Assembly: GCA_001661515.1 (NCBI GenBank)
Contig: LUVW01000008.1
Span: forward strand, 377,232 to 441,231
Direction of reading: 5' to 3'
Origin: Capniomyces stellatus
Taxonomy: Eukaryota; Kickxellomycota; Harpellomycetes; Harpellales; Legeriomycetaceae
Length of the DNA stretch: 64,000 nucleotides
Numbering within the stretch: position 1 is the stretch's first letter; every line of letters starts with the position of its first letter. Below are positions 12,710 to 23,121 of the stretch, piece by piece. The position numbers and the translations under genes are program-made. The notes under the pieces were generated by a model, which saw only the letters and a program-made list of their open reading frames with translations, was not told the origin of the DNA and ran no database searches.

Positions 12710-13441
12710 TTAAATGCCAAAGGATAGGAAGGCGACGGCAACAGCAGCCGCTGCAATAACATTTCCGTATTTAATATTGCGTGATACAGCACTGCTGTCT
12801 GCATCGGATAATATTTTAGCTGAGATTGAGCTTTTAGACCCACCAGATCTAGCGCTTTGTCCAGCCACAGCGGACGTTGCTCTTTGTGTTGGGTATGACG
12901 CACTCTCGTTGGTGCTTAAATCTTTAGTGTATCCACTTGAACCGCTGCTAGACCCATATCCTGTGCTAGTCCCTCCGGTAAGATTATAATCGTCTGCACT
13001 ATCTGTTCCGGTGTGTGTTGGCTTGATTCTAACAGCGTTTTCATTAATTTCGCTTAGTGATTTTGAATCTCTCAGCAAGCTGGCTGCTACTTCTTTTTGC
13101 GACGAAAGGACTGGGTTGTTTTTGTTAATAATACTGAATTTTGCATCAGGCTGTGCAGTTACTGTTGCTGCGTCAACCAATTTGTTTTTCATAATAAACT
13201 CTCCACAGTCCCTTAGGCACGGATCAGGGTTGGCATACTTTGAACACTCCTGGGCACAGTTGATAACTAATAATAATAAAAAGTACAAGCACAATGACAT
13301 TAACAAAATATTAAAGTCGGCGTTAGTGGATCTATAGCAAAGAAAGAGGCATGCGTCAGTTTTGCTTTGAATAGACTTCTTACCTTGTCCACTTGCGTAG
13401 GAAGCTCCTAGTGCAAAAAGTATTATTGATGATTTTACCAT
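12710..13441 (-). CDS. Secreted, probably GPI-anchored Ser/Thr-rich protein
   Basis: Two exons, complement(12710..13266, 13384..13441), give 204 aa. Exon 1 encodes only the signal peptide (MVKSSIILFALGASYASGQ). The mature part starts with a small Cys cluster, C-x3-C-x8-C-x3-C (CAQEC...DPCLRDC). A long Ser/Thr/Gly-rich linker follows (TGYGSSSGSSGYT), and the end is a hydrophobic tail (IAAAAVAVAFLSFGI) typical of a GPI attachment signal. Such proteins sit on the fungal cell surface; the specific function is unknown and I can name no family. The 117-nt intron (13267-13383, GTAAGA...TTAG) is a multiple of three and has no in-frame stop, so retaining it would still give an open protein. Confidence 0.75.
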   Translation of the reverse strand: MVKSSIILFALGASYASGQGKKSIQSKTDACLFLCYRSTNADFNILLMSLCLYFLLLLVINCAQECSKYANPDPCLRDCGEFIMKNKLVDAATVTAQPDAKFSIINKNNPVLSSQKEVAASLLRDSKSLSEINENAVRIKPTHTGTDSADDYNLTGGTSTGYGSSSGSSGYTKDLSTNESASYPTQRATSAVAGQSARSGGSKSSISAKILSDADSSAVSRNIKYGNVIAAAAVAVAFLSFGI

Positions 13442-15447
13442 TATTAGAATAATTTATCGGGACTAATTTAGAGTATCAAGGGTAGATATATCCAAGTTGG
13501 AGCTTGAGGTGTTCGGAATATATTGTTTGTCGAAAAGGATAGTAAGCTAAAGATTGAGGATGCGGCCACGCTTTTATACCACGCCAACCACAACACTTTA
13601 GCAGCGTACTTTGTATAAAAATGATTTATCGATGTATTACTTGAAAATTAATCGTATAGTACACCTTTCTTTTATCAGGCAACTACATTCGCCTTGCATT
13701 TGGTTATGCTTGCTTGATTATCTATGACAATTGAATCAAGATAAATATAAACCAGAACTATTGGCAATATCCAAGCAACTTTAAGGTAGCAAGATGCTAA
13801 GCTATTCAAACAATCAGCCTGCAAATTGTTGGCTGAAAATATGCGGGGAGGGGGGGGGAGGGGGGTATGCTAACTCGATTAGATAATCAAGCCATTCGAC
13901 CTTTTACTGCAAACTCACAATTGAAGTAATATTTATAATGTTGGGATGGGCATTTAAAGAGTTTATATCCATATTTCTGCGCCAAATGGTTGCTCGTTTC
14001 AAATAAGCGATAATCCATTTGCTTTGTTTTTTTTATATATTTGATTTTTTTTCTTCTCTTTCCTTCATTTCTTTATATTATGTTATTGTCCTTTTTGAAT
14101 ACTTTAGGTGTTATAGAATTGTTTGTTTTTTTTTGTTGAATTAAAAGGCTTTACTTTGTAGAATTCTGGCTGTATTGTTTTTCGATTAAAATGTTAACCA
14201 TATTATACCAACAAAAAAAATGTCAACCGTTCTATAAATATCATGGTTGGCTATATAAATATCATGGTTGGCTATATAAATATCATGGTTGGTCGTATAA
14301 AGATCATTGTTAGCTGTATAAATGCCACTTGGCGTGCATACCAGTATACCGAGTAATCTTCACACCCGTCCTGCTCTCGATTAAAGCGAATACTGAGCCG
14401 AAATATGATTGTCAAGTCAATTATTTTCGCATTGTGCTAAAAAAAACCCGGCATTTTATCGACTTTTTTACTATAAAAAAAATGCACCATAGCACGCTAG
14501 TCTTTGTATCGATTTGGATCAATAAACATACCTAACGCTTATTGTATAATAGATGTATAATGGCTAGAATCCAACATCTACCAGTTGGAAACAACTTGAC
14601 AAATAAATAATAATATCGACACTGACGCAAGGGATTGGTGCTAAGTCAAAATAAAAAGTATGCTTGGCATTGTGTAGAAAATATCATAAGGACTGTATTG
14701 AAAAGAAGAAAAAAAAACGATTAATCAACCAAACAAAGACTTACAGCTTGCATCAATAACATAAAAACTGTGACTACCGTGTTGTCTTTGATAAAGCGAT
14801 AAATGGGCTAAATAATCAGAAAACAGGATCTTAAACGCAGCATTGCAATACTGCAAAGCTGGTGGTTTGACGGATTGGCTTGTTTATACTTGACAATAAT
14901 AAAAGGGCAAAATCAAGAGATAAATAAATCACGTATGAACTTTCATGCTGAATAGATCATTAAATATAGCGTTTTTCACCTTAAGATACGTCAATTCAGC
15001 TCTACCATGGTACCATTAAATGTTAGTGGGATATTCGTTTTTGGACCGATTATCTCTAAAGCAGCTGTGTTATGGCCAAACGTGTGAAAATAAACCGGAA
15101 ACATGATATTTGAAATTGCGAGCATGGACAATTAATTGGACATAACTAGGTAGCTGCCAAACTCAAAAAGATGATAAAATCATTTATTGTAAAGCACCCT
15201 TTGTAAACTAATAAATAGGTGCGTTTGTTATCGGAAAGAAAACGAGACAAGTAAAAGCGTCTAGGTAGAGCTAGCAGATGGGGACTCCTCTAACTTCTTT
15301 TGTTTGTATTGGTAGCTAAAGGTGTAAATAAATAAGTACGATGTCGATTAGAGCTAGAACATTGCACCATATTTTGACTAGTAATAGGTGCGGCATCAGC
15401 ACCAGCAGTCAAATCTGCAAACGCAAACGCAATAGTGTACAAAAATA
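13442..15447. other. Intergenic, 2 kb, no supported gene
   Basis: Contents are G-rich runs at about 13845-13865, T-runs at 14028-14055, the 21-bp tandem repeat at 14234-14317, and otherwise unremarkable AT-rich sequence. Short frames such as 14329-14535 (+) lack ATG starts or recognisable content. The extreme end (15341-15447) could contain a last exon of the neighbouring MPC2 gene. Confidence 0.45.
14234..14317. repeat. 21-bp tandem repeat, about four copies
   Basis: The unit ATAAATATCATGGTTGGCTAT is repeated head to tail: two perfect copies, a third with changes in the last bases, and a fourth more diverged. It lies in non-coding DNA. Decay toward the right end suggests expansion from the left. 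Confidence 0.9.
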
Positions 15448-16094
15448 TCAAAGAAAATCGTCATACCTTATAACACGTGTAAGCTGGACAGCGCCACAGA
15501 CTCCTACAAAGAAATTGGCAGCTGCAAGAGCTGGGTTTCTAGGAGTAATAATCATACACCAACGTGCCCAAATAAATCCTGATACTGCTAAAGAAGTCTG
15601 CTGGCTGGTAGACAGCTTCTCAACTGGTCTCTTTAAATCTCCCAATCCGGCAATAACCAAAGCCCATTTCATCATTGGTGCCCAGAAATGGATTGTTTTT
15701 GGACCTAGGTAGATGTAAGGATAGTAAGGAAACTATTGGTTATATTTACATTTCTAAAGGTGTGTCCTTGGCGTAGACAAAACACTTGTTCACTTTATGC
15801 CATTAAAAGAAATAGCAATTAAGTCGTCTAAATCAAACAAGTCTACTCAACACGCTATCTAGTGGTTCGTATCAAAAAAAATAGTGTTCGTGTTGAGAGG
15901 TATGATTCTTTGTGCTAATAAAAACACAATTTAACTCAAAGCAATTGCCATTTTATAATCTAAAAGCTATGCAAATATCTTGCATCCAAAACCAAGCTAG
16001 TGGCACTTTGATCGTTGGTAAGTATTTGTTAATCAATGTCCTTCTTACCAATTGGTGAGTTGTAAAACGTTCTGAATCGAGCTCCTGCTGCCAT
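15448..16094 (-). CDS. MPC2: Mitochondrial pyruvate carrier subunit 2-like
   Basis: Exon 1 (16049..16094) encodes MAAGARFRTFYNSPIG. It joins in phase with exon 2 (15448..15704), which reads GPKTIHFWAPMMKWALVIAGL. The order F-x-N-x-P-x-G-P-K-T-x-HFWAP-x-xKW is the MPC2 signature. It continues with DLKRPVEKLSTSQ, GFIWARW and NFFVGVCGAVQLTR, covering the membrane helices. In the family this protein pairs with MPC1 in the inner mitochondrial membrane to import pyruvate. As drawn it is 100 aa. The C-terminus is not certain: a good GTATGA donor right after RVIR could splice to sequence below 15448 instead of reading on to the stop. The 344-nt intron is long for this window. Confidence 0.88.
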
Positions 16095-16482
16095 TTTGCT
16101 ATTGATTTATTTCTACTAAAGAAAGCAAGAAGTGTTATTTCATTAATTACTTTTGCTAAAACGGCATATGGGCATTAATAACAAAAGTATCACGGCTTGA
16201 ATTATTGACATAATAATTGCCTTTCTTTTCTAATTCTTTTTACTCTGTTTTTGGCCTTATTTTTTACCAGTATTCGTTTTTTGCTTTTAATTTTATTGCT
16301 GTATTGTTGTGTATGTTTTATATTTTTAACCCAACAAAAAAAATATATTCAAAGTGCTTAAAACCGGAGTACGATTTTTACCTTTAAAAACACTGAATAA
16401 GCTTGTCGACTAAAAAGTACAGTAATTGGTTTGATTCGATATAAACTCCTAATTTGTGTTCTGACATTTTAACCTTTCATCT

Positions 16483-16638
16483 TTAAAATCTGTCAAGTTT
16501 AATTCTCACTTGAATTTTTTTTTTTTCCATATCAGTTAAGTTATTTTCCATTTTATTTTTTTCACGCTGCTGTAAAAGTAAAACGCCAGCTTTATTTGCT
16601 CCAAGTTGACTTTGCCCAATTATAATTGATTTTCTCAT
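16483..16638 (-). CDS. Short hypothetical ORF, charged C-terminus (51 aa)
   Basis: From the ATG at 16638 the frame encodes MRKSIIIGQSQLGANKAG, followed by a strongly charged, helix-prone tail (QQREKNKMENNLTDMEKKK) and a basic end. Composition looks protein-like rather than random AT-rich noise, but I recognise no family and there is no supporting intron. A poly-A tract inside the frame could be an indel hotspot. It could be a last exon of something larger. Confidence 0.22.
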   Translation of the reverse strand: MRKSIIIGQSQLGANKAGVLLLQQREKNKMENNLTDMEKKKIQVRIKLDRF

Positions 16639-16848
16639 TGGATAGTAATGCAGCGAAAATACCACTCTTCCATTGCTTTATTAAATCGATACGAAAGCTC
16701 TATCTAAAAAAAAGCAAAAAAATATAGATGATGTTGGATATGAAACATGAGAAGCAAATTGGACTTGGAGCTGGTTAATTAAAGATGATTTGTAATGTAC
16801 ATTAAAAATAGCTAGAATCCCAGCGTTGAACAATAATTATCTGCCCCA

Positions 16849-17232
16849 CTAATGATACGGGTTTTTGGAAATGTACCAGAATAATAAATATACTGTAGGG
16901 GAGGGGGTTCTATCAATAACAATAGCAAGCAGTATAGTAGCTTGTCTGGAAATTGATAAAAGTAAACACATCCTCACTTCCAAGACAACAACAACAACAA
17001 CAACAACAACAGCAGCAATCGCCATAAGCCAAGTGTGGTAGGCGGCAGCAAGCTGATTTACAACCAATTCAGTAATTATGGGAGATAAATTACTGGTCAT
17101 TAACCGACCAGGATACACTCTGTTTGCATACTCGCCAGAGTGTTTGTGAGCAATGTTGATGGCAAGCTGATAAGCTGGAAATGGAATGAAATGTGGGGCT
17201 GTCAACACACTGTCACTACAAGGTTGTAGCAT
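16849..17232 (-). CDS. Unassigned ORF with a Val repeat (127 aa)
   Basis: An ATG-initiated frame of 127 codons is open on the minus strand. It holds plausible globular sequence (HFIPFPAYQLAINIAHKH, then SGEYANRVYPGRLM), followed by a run of nine Val residues encoded by a GTT microsatellite (AAC on the plus strand, 16985-17010) and a hydrophobic end. I cannot name a family. The repeat inside the frame argues for caution. It may be a real exon, a decayed gene or chance. Confidence 0.22.
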   Translation of the reverse strand: MLQPCSDSVLTAPHFIPFPAYQLAINIAHKHSGEYANRVYPGRLMTSNLSPIITELVVNQLAAAYHTWLMAIAAVVVVVVVVVLEVRMCLLLSISRQATILLAIVIDRTPSPTVYLLFWYISKNPYH

Positions 17233-17337
17233 ATTTGTATTTGCAAACAGTTTAGTATTAGAAAAAATCTGTAGAAAGTAATTAAGGAACTAGATTCACT
17301 ATAACTACTTGGCGTAGCAAAGTTTGATAATTTTTAT

Positions 17338-17409
17338 TCTCGGATAGTATAGTGGTGAGTATCCCAGTCTGTCACATTGGAGACCCGGGTTCAATTCCCG
17401 GTCCGAGAG
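17338..17409 (+). tRNA. tRNA-Asp (GTC)
   Basis: A complete 72-nt cloverleaf is present. The acceptor strands TCTCGGA and TCCGAGA pair fully, the D arm is ATAGTATAGTGGTGAGTAT, the anticodon loop CTGTCAC contains GTC, and the T arm CCCGGGTTCAATTCCCGG is intact. There is no intron. The discriminator base is G and CCA is not encoded, as expected in eukaryotes. Confidence 0.97.
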
Positions 17410-17968
17410 ATTACTTTTTTGCCGTTACTTTATAATATCACGGCAACAAGATTATTTTAGTCTGTTGGTATATACAATTGCAAAAAGTTTAAAAATTAGT
17501 TCGGTAGCCTGTTTGGTTTTAATAAAATAGCACAAAAATTAACTATTGATAGTCTTTTAGATTTATAGACGACAATTCCGATTCTTGCAGAAATCCAAGA
17601 TAAGGCCTATTTAATTGTAAAAACAATACGAATTCAGCAACAAAAAATCTAAAATGGTAGAAAACCAAAAAATAATTAATTTCACAAATGGGAAGAAAAA
17701 AAAAAAACTTGATTAAAATCAAATTCGAATCAGAACCAATAAAAAGCAAATTAATATTCTTGAATAAAAAAAAAGAGCTGAAACTAGTAAGGTAGCTAGA
17801 ATGGAATAATAGCAAGAATTAGGCCCGTTTTCAAATTTATCCATTTATTTCGCATTGAGTGAACTGTTTTAATTAGCAACAGGTCACTTTATCCAAGTAC
17901 AGTACTCCCACCTATCTATAGATCCAAACAAAGTTTGAAGTAGCATTTAAGTACACAAAGTCTATTCA
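17410..17968. other. Intergenic between tRNA-Asp and uL13m
   Basis: AT-rich sequence with A-runs (for example 17696-17708). Overlapping minus-strand frames (17543-17815) are low-complexity Phe/Leu-rich noise. No gene is seen. The promoter of the ribosomal protein gene is expected near the right end. Confidence 0.45.
17415..17420 (+). terminator. RNA polymerase III terminator (T6)
   Basis: A run of six T begins 6 nt after the 3' end of tRNA-Asp, matching the usual Pol III stop signal. Confidence 0.85.
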
Positions 17969-18812
17969 ATGTCAAGTGCAGTAGGAAATGTAAACACAAA
18001 TCTTCCACGATAATCCAGAAAAAAACAAACAATTTACCCTTTACATTTAATTTCTGAATTTCGACAGCATAGTGGAGAAAACTAAAATAAAAGTACAACT
18101 TTATATGCAAATAGACAGCGTTGGCGTACGCGAGAGTATGGCATTTGGTTGACGCCAAAGGCCAAATTTTGGGAAGAATGAGCACACAGATTGCACAAGT
18201 TTTAATGGGAAAGCATAAGCCAATTTATGATCCAGCTTGTAAGTTTGATCGAATATTATAAACGACGTTTTAAAACTGGTGATCTTGACGCACTGATTTT
18301 AAAGATGCACAATGCAATTGATAAATGAGATCAAAAACTAACATCCACTATTTGATCGTAAAAATAGCTGACTGCGGTGATAACGTTGTGGTGATAAATG
18401 CTAAACATATCGAAGTAACGGGGCGCAAGAGAGAACAGAAAATCTATAGAAGACACACAGGTCGTCCTGGTGGTTTAAAAGAAACCAAGTTTAGCGATTT
18501 GATGGAAGATAAACCTGAGGATGTAAGTTTCTTTTTTTTCATTAAAATGAGATTGTGAGTTTTACTTGGTGCTAAAGTTTCGTTTATTTAAATATTTGGA
18601 CTAATTTCAATAAAACAAAATTGTAAACACTTGTAAACAAATATACTTAGGCCATTCGACGTGCGGTTTCAGGAATGCTCCCAAAAAATAAATTACGGGA
18701 ACCTAGAATCAACAGGCTTTTAGTCTACCCAGATCATGTACATCCTCATGCAGCAAATATATTTAAAACTTACGATTCCAAAATACCGCCTGTCGTTAAA
18801 CCTATAGTATAG
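17969..18812 (+). CDS. MRPL23: Mitochondrial large-subunit ribosomal protein uL13m
   Basis: Four exons (17969..17989, 18115..18238, 18368..18522, 18651..18812) join in phase to 153 aa. The first exon is only 21 nt (MSSAVGN), chosen because it supplies the ATG and leads in frame to [17 protein letters not shown], which aligns with the start of yeast Mrpl23. Core uL13 motifs follow: [51 protein letters not shown] and [12 protein letters not shown]. Length and the C-terminal extension ([14 protein letters not shown]) fit a mitochondrial rather than cytosolic L13a protein. The role is a structural protein of the mitoribosome large subunit. Donor and acceptor sites are GTAAGT/TAG except the first donor, GTAAAC. 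Confidence 0.93.
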
Positions 18813-19394
18813 AATCCGACTGGACTTGAATACAATAATAAACAATAATAAACAACAATAAACAGTAATAAACATAAATAAACAGTAATAAACAGTAATA
18901 AATAGTGACAAACAACACGATACTTGGATTGTTATGAGCAAATAGTTGATATCTAGAGATTGGTATGGACGTGTAATTCTAAATAATCATAAACTAGTCT
19001 GTTAATAGCTAAATGAGTAAACGGCACACGCCTACAAAAGTTACGTGAAACAGATAGCAGATCCAAAAATAACAATAAAGACGGTAAACGGCTAGCAACG
19101 TATGGTTGCATTTTTTTTTGATGCGAGTTAGAGTCAAGACATTTTCTTCAAGTAATCATAACGCCATTTACATACATCCAACCCTGTTGTCAACAGCACA
19201 AACATAGTCTAAACAAAACAAACAACCCACGGTTATACAACCGTTCGTATCATTATTATATGGAAAGATTAGTCTAGCAGCGACTAACTTTGACTTTTTC
19301 TATTTTTGAGACGATGAACATTTTTTTTTTTGGAAATTGATACTGTTAATAAATGATAAAAAACAAGTTTTTCTAAAACAAGAAACAACTAATT
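18813..19394. other. Convergent intergenic region with AATAAAC repeats
   Basis: This lies between the 3' ends of uL13m and SDHC. A degenerate tandem array of (T)AATAAACA(G/A)(T)-type units spans roughly 18833-18905. The rest is AT-rich with T-runs. No gene is seen. Confidence 0.55.
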
Positions 19395-20446
19395 TTAGTA
19401 AAAGAAGGAAAAGTAAGTTGATGACAAGAAGGTGGCAGCAATCACAACGTATCCTGAAGACTTAAGTTGAGGCAACTTGAGGTACTTTCCTGACTTCCAC
19501 ACCAAGTGACGGATGCCTTCAAATGTGTGATAGCTGAATACTGATGAGACAGCAAACTTGAGCGAATAAAAGATCACATCAGGGAGTCCAGCAACGACGG
19601 AAGAGACGGTAGCTGCATCGAATGTCAATCCAAACATTGGTGCGCAGGCAGCACTAACGCAACCTGCCATAGCGCCTATTTTTATCATTATTATTTTAGC
19701 AGCATGCAATTGTTAGTTGGTTAGTTTGGTCATAGTAAAGTAGAGTAAGGTTATCTTTTATGATGATGCCACTCTAAACCAATACAAATGTTTAAACAAA
19801 AGACAAAAAATAAAAAGAAAAGCAGAGTAGGAGTAGGGTGTGTGTGTAATCGTATGCAAAAAGTTACCAAAGGAAAGGCACAACGCTGTCAAACGGTTAG
19901 CACCTGACATGTACATTGTCATTCCTGGTTTAAAGATGGTAAGATGAGGAGAGACAGGTCTGTTCAACTTGGCAACGCTGGCCTTCTCGGCTTGTGTCGA
20001 CATGAATTTAAAGGTGCTGGCACCGATTGATTGATTGATAAATTTCGATGTGTTCAAAATTGATCTAGTGGCCACGGAATTAAAGGATCATTTTATGACT
20101 TTTTATTTAACAAAAAAAGGAAATAATTCAGATGAAACCAAAAACATAAAGAATAAGGAAATAGTGTTAAATCTTACCTTGATTTGAGCAACGATGTTTG
20201 GCGCAGGCCCATGGCTCTGGTTTGGCCCAGAACTCCGACTGGAGATTTAAATTGGAATATTAAACATCAATTAAGACATTAGTGTCCATATTATGGTGTC
20301 ATTGAATTATTGATGTTATATCACGATGATGCAGTTCAGGGTGGTTAAGCATAGGTAATGAGTGTGTTTGTATTTCAGGCAAACAACTAAATGTGTATAT
20401 AGCTTAACAGTAAAGGCTTACCATTTCTAACGATTCCAGAGATCAT
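19395..20446 (-). CDS. SDH3: Succinate dehydrogenase cytochrome b560 subunit
   Basis: Four exons, complement(19395..19675, 19868..20064, 20178..20238, 20422..20446), join in phase to 187 aa. Exon 1 has 25 nt (MISGIVRN) and exons 1-2 encode a mitochondrial presequence rich in R, S, Q and T. The SDHC signature follows: NRPVSPHLTIFKP, then MYMSGANRLTALCLSFG as the first membrane segment. The last exon carries SYHTFEGIRHLVWKSGKYL, where the His residues sit in the haem-ligand motif, and a final hydrophobic segment. In the family this is one of two membrane anchors of complex II and binds haem b and ubiquinone. The 192-nt last intron has a clean GTAACT donor and ATAG acceptor. Confidence 0.94.
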
Positions 20447-21356
20447 TTTGATAACAGTTGGATTTAAAAATAAAGTTGTAATTGTGAATAGTAAACCAAG
20501 AAACGGAATATCGAGCTGTTAATATACAATAATGATGTAATAAACTGGACTTTGGCTGATTTTTGCAAAGTTGTGTGAATTTGACGCTAGTTAATTGCAT
20601 TTACGATAAACAAACTCTACACATATTTACATTAAACAAATGTTTTTTTTTTATCAAAAGCCCTTATCACTCGTAATTATTGGGCAATTTATTAGAGCAT
20701 GTCTTTGCTTTAATCCCCAAACTGCATCTAAAATTTATCTGCCCCCTGGATTTGACCAAGTAAAAGCCCATTCAATTATTGTGAAAACACTTTGATGTGC
20801 TGTCTTTAATTGGCCAATTGTGTCTGGCTTATTTTTTGCTTTATTTTTTTTAACTTTTGGGCTTTATTTCTTTTGGCTTTTTGGCGTTTTGTATTTAGCA
20901 GGCTTTCATATTCAGTACTGGCCGGGACGCCTCGCAACACACATAATTCAAGTGCTTTGAGTATTTATAGCAAAGGCCTAAAGCTGATCGGTTGTAAACA
21001 GATAGTCCGGTTTGGTGGTGAAAAGATGTAGAGTGCGTATGCAAAACATCAGTTACTTACCATGGAACAGTAAGCAAACACCAAATAAAGCAACTAAAGG
21101 TTGTTGCCTAAACAGTGTTTGCCATTCACTTTGGTATAATTTAAACCAAATTCAAAAAATGAAAAAGATCAAAAATGAAAAAGAAAAACTAGCACATCGA
21201 GTAGCCAAACGGCAAACTTGTAAACAGGTCGTTGTTGACCGATAATAGAGCGTAGTGTGCATTGATAGTTTAAAGCTTTTATACATTTATTAAGTTAGCA
21301 TCAAAAAAACAAAGATGTTTAACAGTATTCTATAATGCTAGTGTAGATAAATAAAT
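20447..21356. other. Intergenic between SDH3 and RPL26
   Basis: No gene is supported. A plus-strand frame at 20810-21031 is Phe/Leu-rich and lacks an ATG, and the overlapping 21012-21245 frame is also without homology. The promoter of SDH3 is expected at the left end. Confidence 0.45.
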
Positions 21357-22264
21357 TTATTCGGCTTTGGCGGCTTCACGACCAGCAGCCTTGCGCTTCA
21401 ACAAATCCTCACGGTCTTTGTTGATCTTCAAGGTGGTGATAGCAACGTTTGATGGGTGAACACCAATTGGGACAGAGCTACCGTTAACCTTTTCGCGAAC
21501 CAAACGATCAACGTGGATGACCCACTTTTTACGGTAGACCTGTGTGACCTTTCCTTCACGTCCTTTAAAGGTACCGCGGGTTACAATAACCTCGTCACCC
21601 TTAACAACTGGAACTGAACGTACGTTATATTTGGCACGGAGATCCTTTGACAAGGTTGATGACATGATCTTTCTGCGCTCGTGGGAGGCAGCAGAGAAGT
21701 GAGCCTTGCGGGACTTGCGGCGGGATGATGAAACGTCTGATTGATAAAATAAACAAGTCATTTAATTATTAATAAAGAATAAGCATCGACTACACCTTAC
21801 AGCTCCCAAGTGAAAAACAAACTTGATCGTTCAGCAATTAAGCTGGCACAAAGTAAAAGTGCGTATACCTTGAGACGCCAAGCAATGCCAAAAGTAGAAT
21901 CACAAAGACTAGACTATTTACGCAAAGGAGTTGGACTTGAATCCAATTAATACCCCTTTCCAAGCATTAAACAACCAATCTTTCAAAATTCTGCCCTCAG
22001 CAACACCTGACACCAACAAGGATTTTGTTTAGTACTTGGATAAATATGAATAGTAAGCGGGTTCCTTTTATCTCAAGCATAGATGCAAGCGTACAAACAA
22101 AACTAATAAAGGAATTAAAGGTTACAGCAGTATTCACATTCAAGTAAAATCCGATCAGAGAGTAGAACGGATTCAATGTTATACGATCAGTTTGTTATTT
22201 AACACTGGTGCACAAATCTAAATCCTACTTTAATAATATTTAACTTACCTGGTGATCTCTTCAT
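21357..22264 (-). CDS. RPL26: 60S ribosomal protein L26 (uL24)
   Basis: Two exons, complement(21357..21736, 22249..22264), join in phase to 131 aa. Exon 1 is only 16 nt (MKRSP), after which [27 protein letters not shown] starts the conserved body. The KOW motif ([27 protein letters not shown]) is complete and [12 protein letters not shown] and the Lys-rich tail follow. It is a cytosolic large-subunit protein near the exit tunnel. The 512-nt intron after codon 5 is much longer than most here. Long first introns in ribosomal protein genes often carry regulatory elements or small RNAs, but I could not identify one by eye. Confidence 0.96.
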
Positions 22265-23121
22265 TTTGTATTTCTTATTTATTACACAAGTATATAGATT
22301 CAAAACGAACTTAAATGTGCGAGAAAGAATGTTTCCAAATTAATCGTTTAGAAAAACTATATGTCGAATCTTTAAGAAAATTTGTTATTGCCAAAAAAAA
22401 ACTATTATTAGTTAAAAAAAAATTATCAATGTAAAAAATTGAGAAAAAATAATTTAATCTAATTACAAAATTTGTAAAGTGTATAAGCCAATAATATTCG
22501 AGTGAAAAAAAAACTGTCAAGAACAGAAAACCCACTCTTGACAATATCGAGCTATTGTCACCATGTTAGGCATGGGGTACTCTATTTGGGTATACAAAGT
22601 GCAGCTATGGTTTGTTACATATGTTGGCTAGCTGAACAAGCAAAGACAAAGCTAAGCTAGTCGTTCATAAAAAACTAGATGGGTTCATGAGATACAAGCA
22701 AGCAGCGCGAACCTTCAGTTCTGAATTTTTTTGCTTATGTTCATTTGAGAATTCTTTTCCTCCCAAGATTTATATCGAGCCTTATAACCATACAACTGTA
22801 CAAACAAAGCAAAAAGTTCATTTAAAAAAAATCAGCGCTGCGTCCTTGAGTTTTCTGCCATATATTTAATAGTGGTAAAAGGAACAGAAAGAAAAAAAAC
22901 TACAGAAAACTACAAAAAAAAAATACAGAAGACTAAAGTGGACATAGCCTTGTTGTGTTTACGACACACTAATTTAGCCTTATTCTTTGTATATAAACGA
23001 AGCATATAGTAGATATTTCCTTGCCAAGACGACTCAATAAACAATCAAATTGCAAAACAAAGGTGCCTTTCCTTTCTTTTCCCGTTTTGGAGTTAAAGAA
23101 AAAGAAATAGGTTAACGCAAG
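22265..23121. other. Intergenic between RPL26 and the aminopeptidase gene
   Basis: This holds the RPL26 upstream region at the left and aminopeptidase 3' flank at the right. A-runs are common (22391-22410, 22913-22922). Short frames at 22311-22544 (-) and 22687-22869 (+) have no recognisable content. Confidence 0.45.

Larger units (their letters stand above)
16095..17337. other. Intergenic with two unassigned minus-strand frames
   Basis: Between MPC2 and tRNA-Asp there is no recognised gene. Two minus-strand ATG frames deserve mention and are listed separately (16483-16638 and 16849-17232). The rest is AT-rich and without clear structure. Confidence 0.4.
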
